Shown here one piece after another: positions 6,249 through 6,724 of a DNA stretch of 6,724 bases. This DNA comes from Thermoplasmata archaeon (lineage in GTDB: Archaea; Thermoplasmatota; Thermoplasmata; WALJ01). Location: contig JALSOU010000213.1 in NCBI GenBank assembly GCA_026986305.1, forward strand, positions 1 through 6,724. The letters run 5' to 3'. The translations under genes and the position numbers were made by a program. The notes under the pieces are model-generated. The model was not told the DNA's origin. It searched no databases and was given only the letters and a program-made list of their open reading frames with translations. Every line of letters begins with the position of its first letter. Within the stretch, counting starts at the first letter, position 1.

Positions 6249-6258
6249 GTTCCAGAGT
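6242..6258. terminator. small hairpin between convergent genes
   Basis: ACTCTG (6242-6247) and CAGAGT (6253-6258) form a perfect 6-base stem with a 5-base loop. It overlaps the phosphoesterase stop codon and touches the stop of the PHP gene. The position between two convergent genes suits a two-way transcription terminator, but there is no clear T-run, which archaeal termination usually relies on. Weak call. Confidence 0.3.
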
Positions 6259-6724
6259 TATATCCTCCTCCCCCTTTTGACCCACCTTATCAGCTTTTTA
6301 TAGCTCTCTGAGAGGAGCGCTCCCCATTCCTGAGAACTGCCACCTGCTGAAACCCTGCCTTGCTTCATGGATTTTATCACATCGTATTCGCTTTTCACAT
6401 CATCCGGAAAAACAGTGTATGCCCTTCCAATATCATCGGTTCTGTGAGCGTCGCTCCCACCAGTCACAGGCAGTCCAAGGCTTTTAGCCAGTTTCTCAGC
6501 CTTTCTGTTTATATACGGCGGAGACCATGAGTTAATCGCCTCTATGCCGTCAAAATTTATGTGCCTGACAACATTACCACCAACTCCATTGCTCACCCTG
6601 AAAGGATGGGCAGCCACAGCCACTCCGCCTGCCTGTTTTATCTCCTTTACCGTCTCATCTGCACTCATTCCCTTTTCTATCTTATGAGATATACCGTAGG
6701 CAAGTATGTGCCCTTCCTTTGAAC
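6258..6724 (-). CDS. PHP-domain phosphoesterase, C-terminal part (5' end outside window)
   Basis: This belongs to the PHP superfamily of metal-dependent phosphoesterases, of the stand-alone COG0613-like type. The visible part holds EGHILAYGI near the edge, then GGVAVAAHPFR, GIEAINS and GGSDAHR, which contain late metal-ligand motifs (His of AAHPF; Asp and His of GSDAH). The first HxHT block and the GxE-type ligand lie beyond the right edge. The frame is open from the window end through 6669-6724, and those residues (SKEGHILAYGISHKIEKG) fit the family, so the ATG at 6666-6668 is internal and not the start. The C-terminal tail is basic (KKLIRWVKRGRRI). It ends nine bases from the convergent metallophosphoesterase. 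Substrates of the family include nucleoside phosphates and small oligonucleotides; none can be chosen here. Confidence 0.88.
   Translation of the reverse strand, partial: SKEGHILAYGISHKIEKGMSADETVKEIKQAGGVAVAAHPFRVSNGVGGNVVRHINFDGIEAINSWSPPYINRKAEKLAKSLGLPVTGGSDAHRTDDIGRAYTVFPDDVKSEYDVIKSMKQGRVSAGGSSQEWGALLSESYKKLIRWVKRGRRI

Noticed and set aside
6666..6668. ATG as the start of the PHP-domain gene
   Set aside because: Eighteen further codons upstream to the edge encode sequence that fits PHP proteins, and essential metal ligands are missing downstream, so this Met is internal.
1..6724. CRISPR arrays, tRNA or rRNA genes, insertion sequences, prophage or attachment sites
   Set aside because: I saw no repeated spacer pattern, cloverleaf, transposase or integrase. 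Nearly all bases lie in genes, and the non-coding gaps are only 34, 103 and 9 bases long.

Overview
The window looks archaeal, most likely from a euryarchaeal or Thermoplasmata-like lineage. The evidence is a single-polypeptide RPA with three OB folds and the archaeal CX2C-X8-CX2H zinc knuckle, its RPA-associated OB/winged-helix partner gene, and a small protein resembling the archaeal DUF5611 family. TATA-like boxes also lie about 23-26 bases upstream of start codons that lack Shine-Dalgarno sites, as in leaderless archaeal genes. Heavy use of AGG/AGA for Arg and ATA for Ile fits a thermophilic archaeon. The genus cannot be fixed from this window.

Layout. (1) Positions 1-1569, plus strand: the C-terminal part of a DASS/SLC13-type anion:sodium symporter, cut by the left edge, followed with a one-base stop/start overlap by a tandem USP-like protein that lacks the ATP-binding loop. 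(2) Positions 1604-3299, plus strand: a tight four-gene unit. It holds a thioredoxin with a CVPC active site, a DUF5611-like protein, the PdxT glutaminase subunit of PLP synthase, and a three-TPR protein. Junctions are ATGA, TGATG and a stop directly abutting a start, and a TATA-like box stands before the first gene. (3) Positions 3296-5434, minus strand: an rpa operon, with RPA41-like ssDNA-binding protein first and the COG3390-type RPA-associated protein immediately after it. It converges with the TPR gene, and the two stop codons share a CTAG. (4) Positions 5435-5537: a 103-base divergent promoter region with one TATA-like box and a 14-base perfect palindrome that itself contains a TATA-like core. 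(5) Positions 5538-6248, plus strand: a calcineurin-like metallophosphoesterase. (6) Positions 6258-6724, minus strand: the C-terminal part of a PHP-domain phosphoesterase, cut by the right edge. A small hairpin sits between the last two genes.

How they may work together. The RPA pair binds and protects ssDNA in replication and repair. A phosphoesterase shares its promoter region, which is reminiscent of the phosphoesterase (rpe) linked to rpa in haloarchaea, though this one is divergent and appears to belong to a different subfamily. PdxT would supply ammonia to PdxS, which is not in the window. The thioredoxin, DUF5611-like and TPR genes are translationally linked to pdxT without an obvious common pathway. 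The USP-like protein is probably an accessory or regulator of the upstream transporter. No mobile element, CRISPR array, tRNA or rRNA is visible. No gap between genes exceeds 103 bases. I see no clear new defence or biosynthetic system; the best leads are the gene pairings and motif departures listed as findings.
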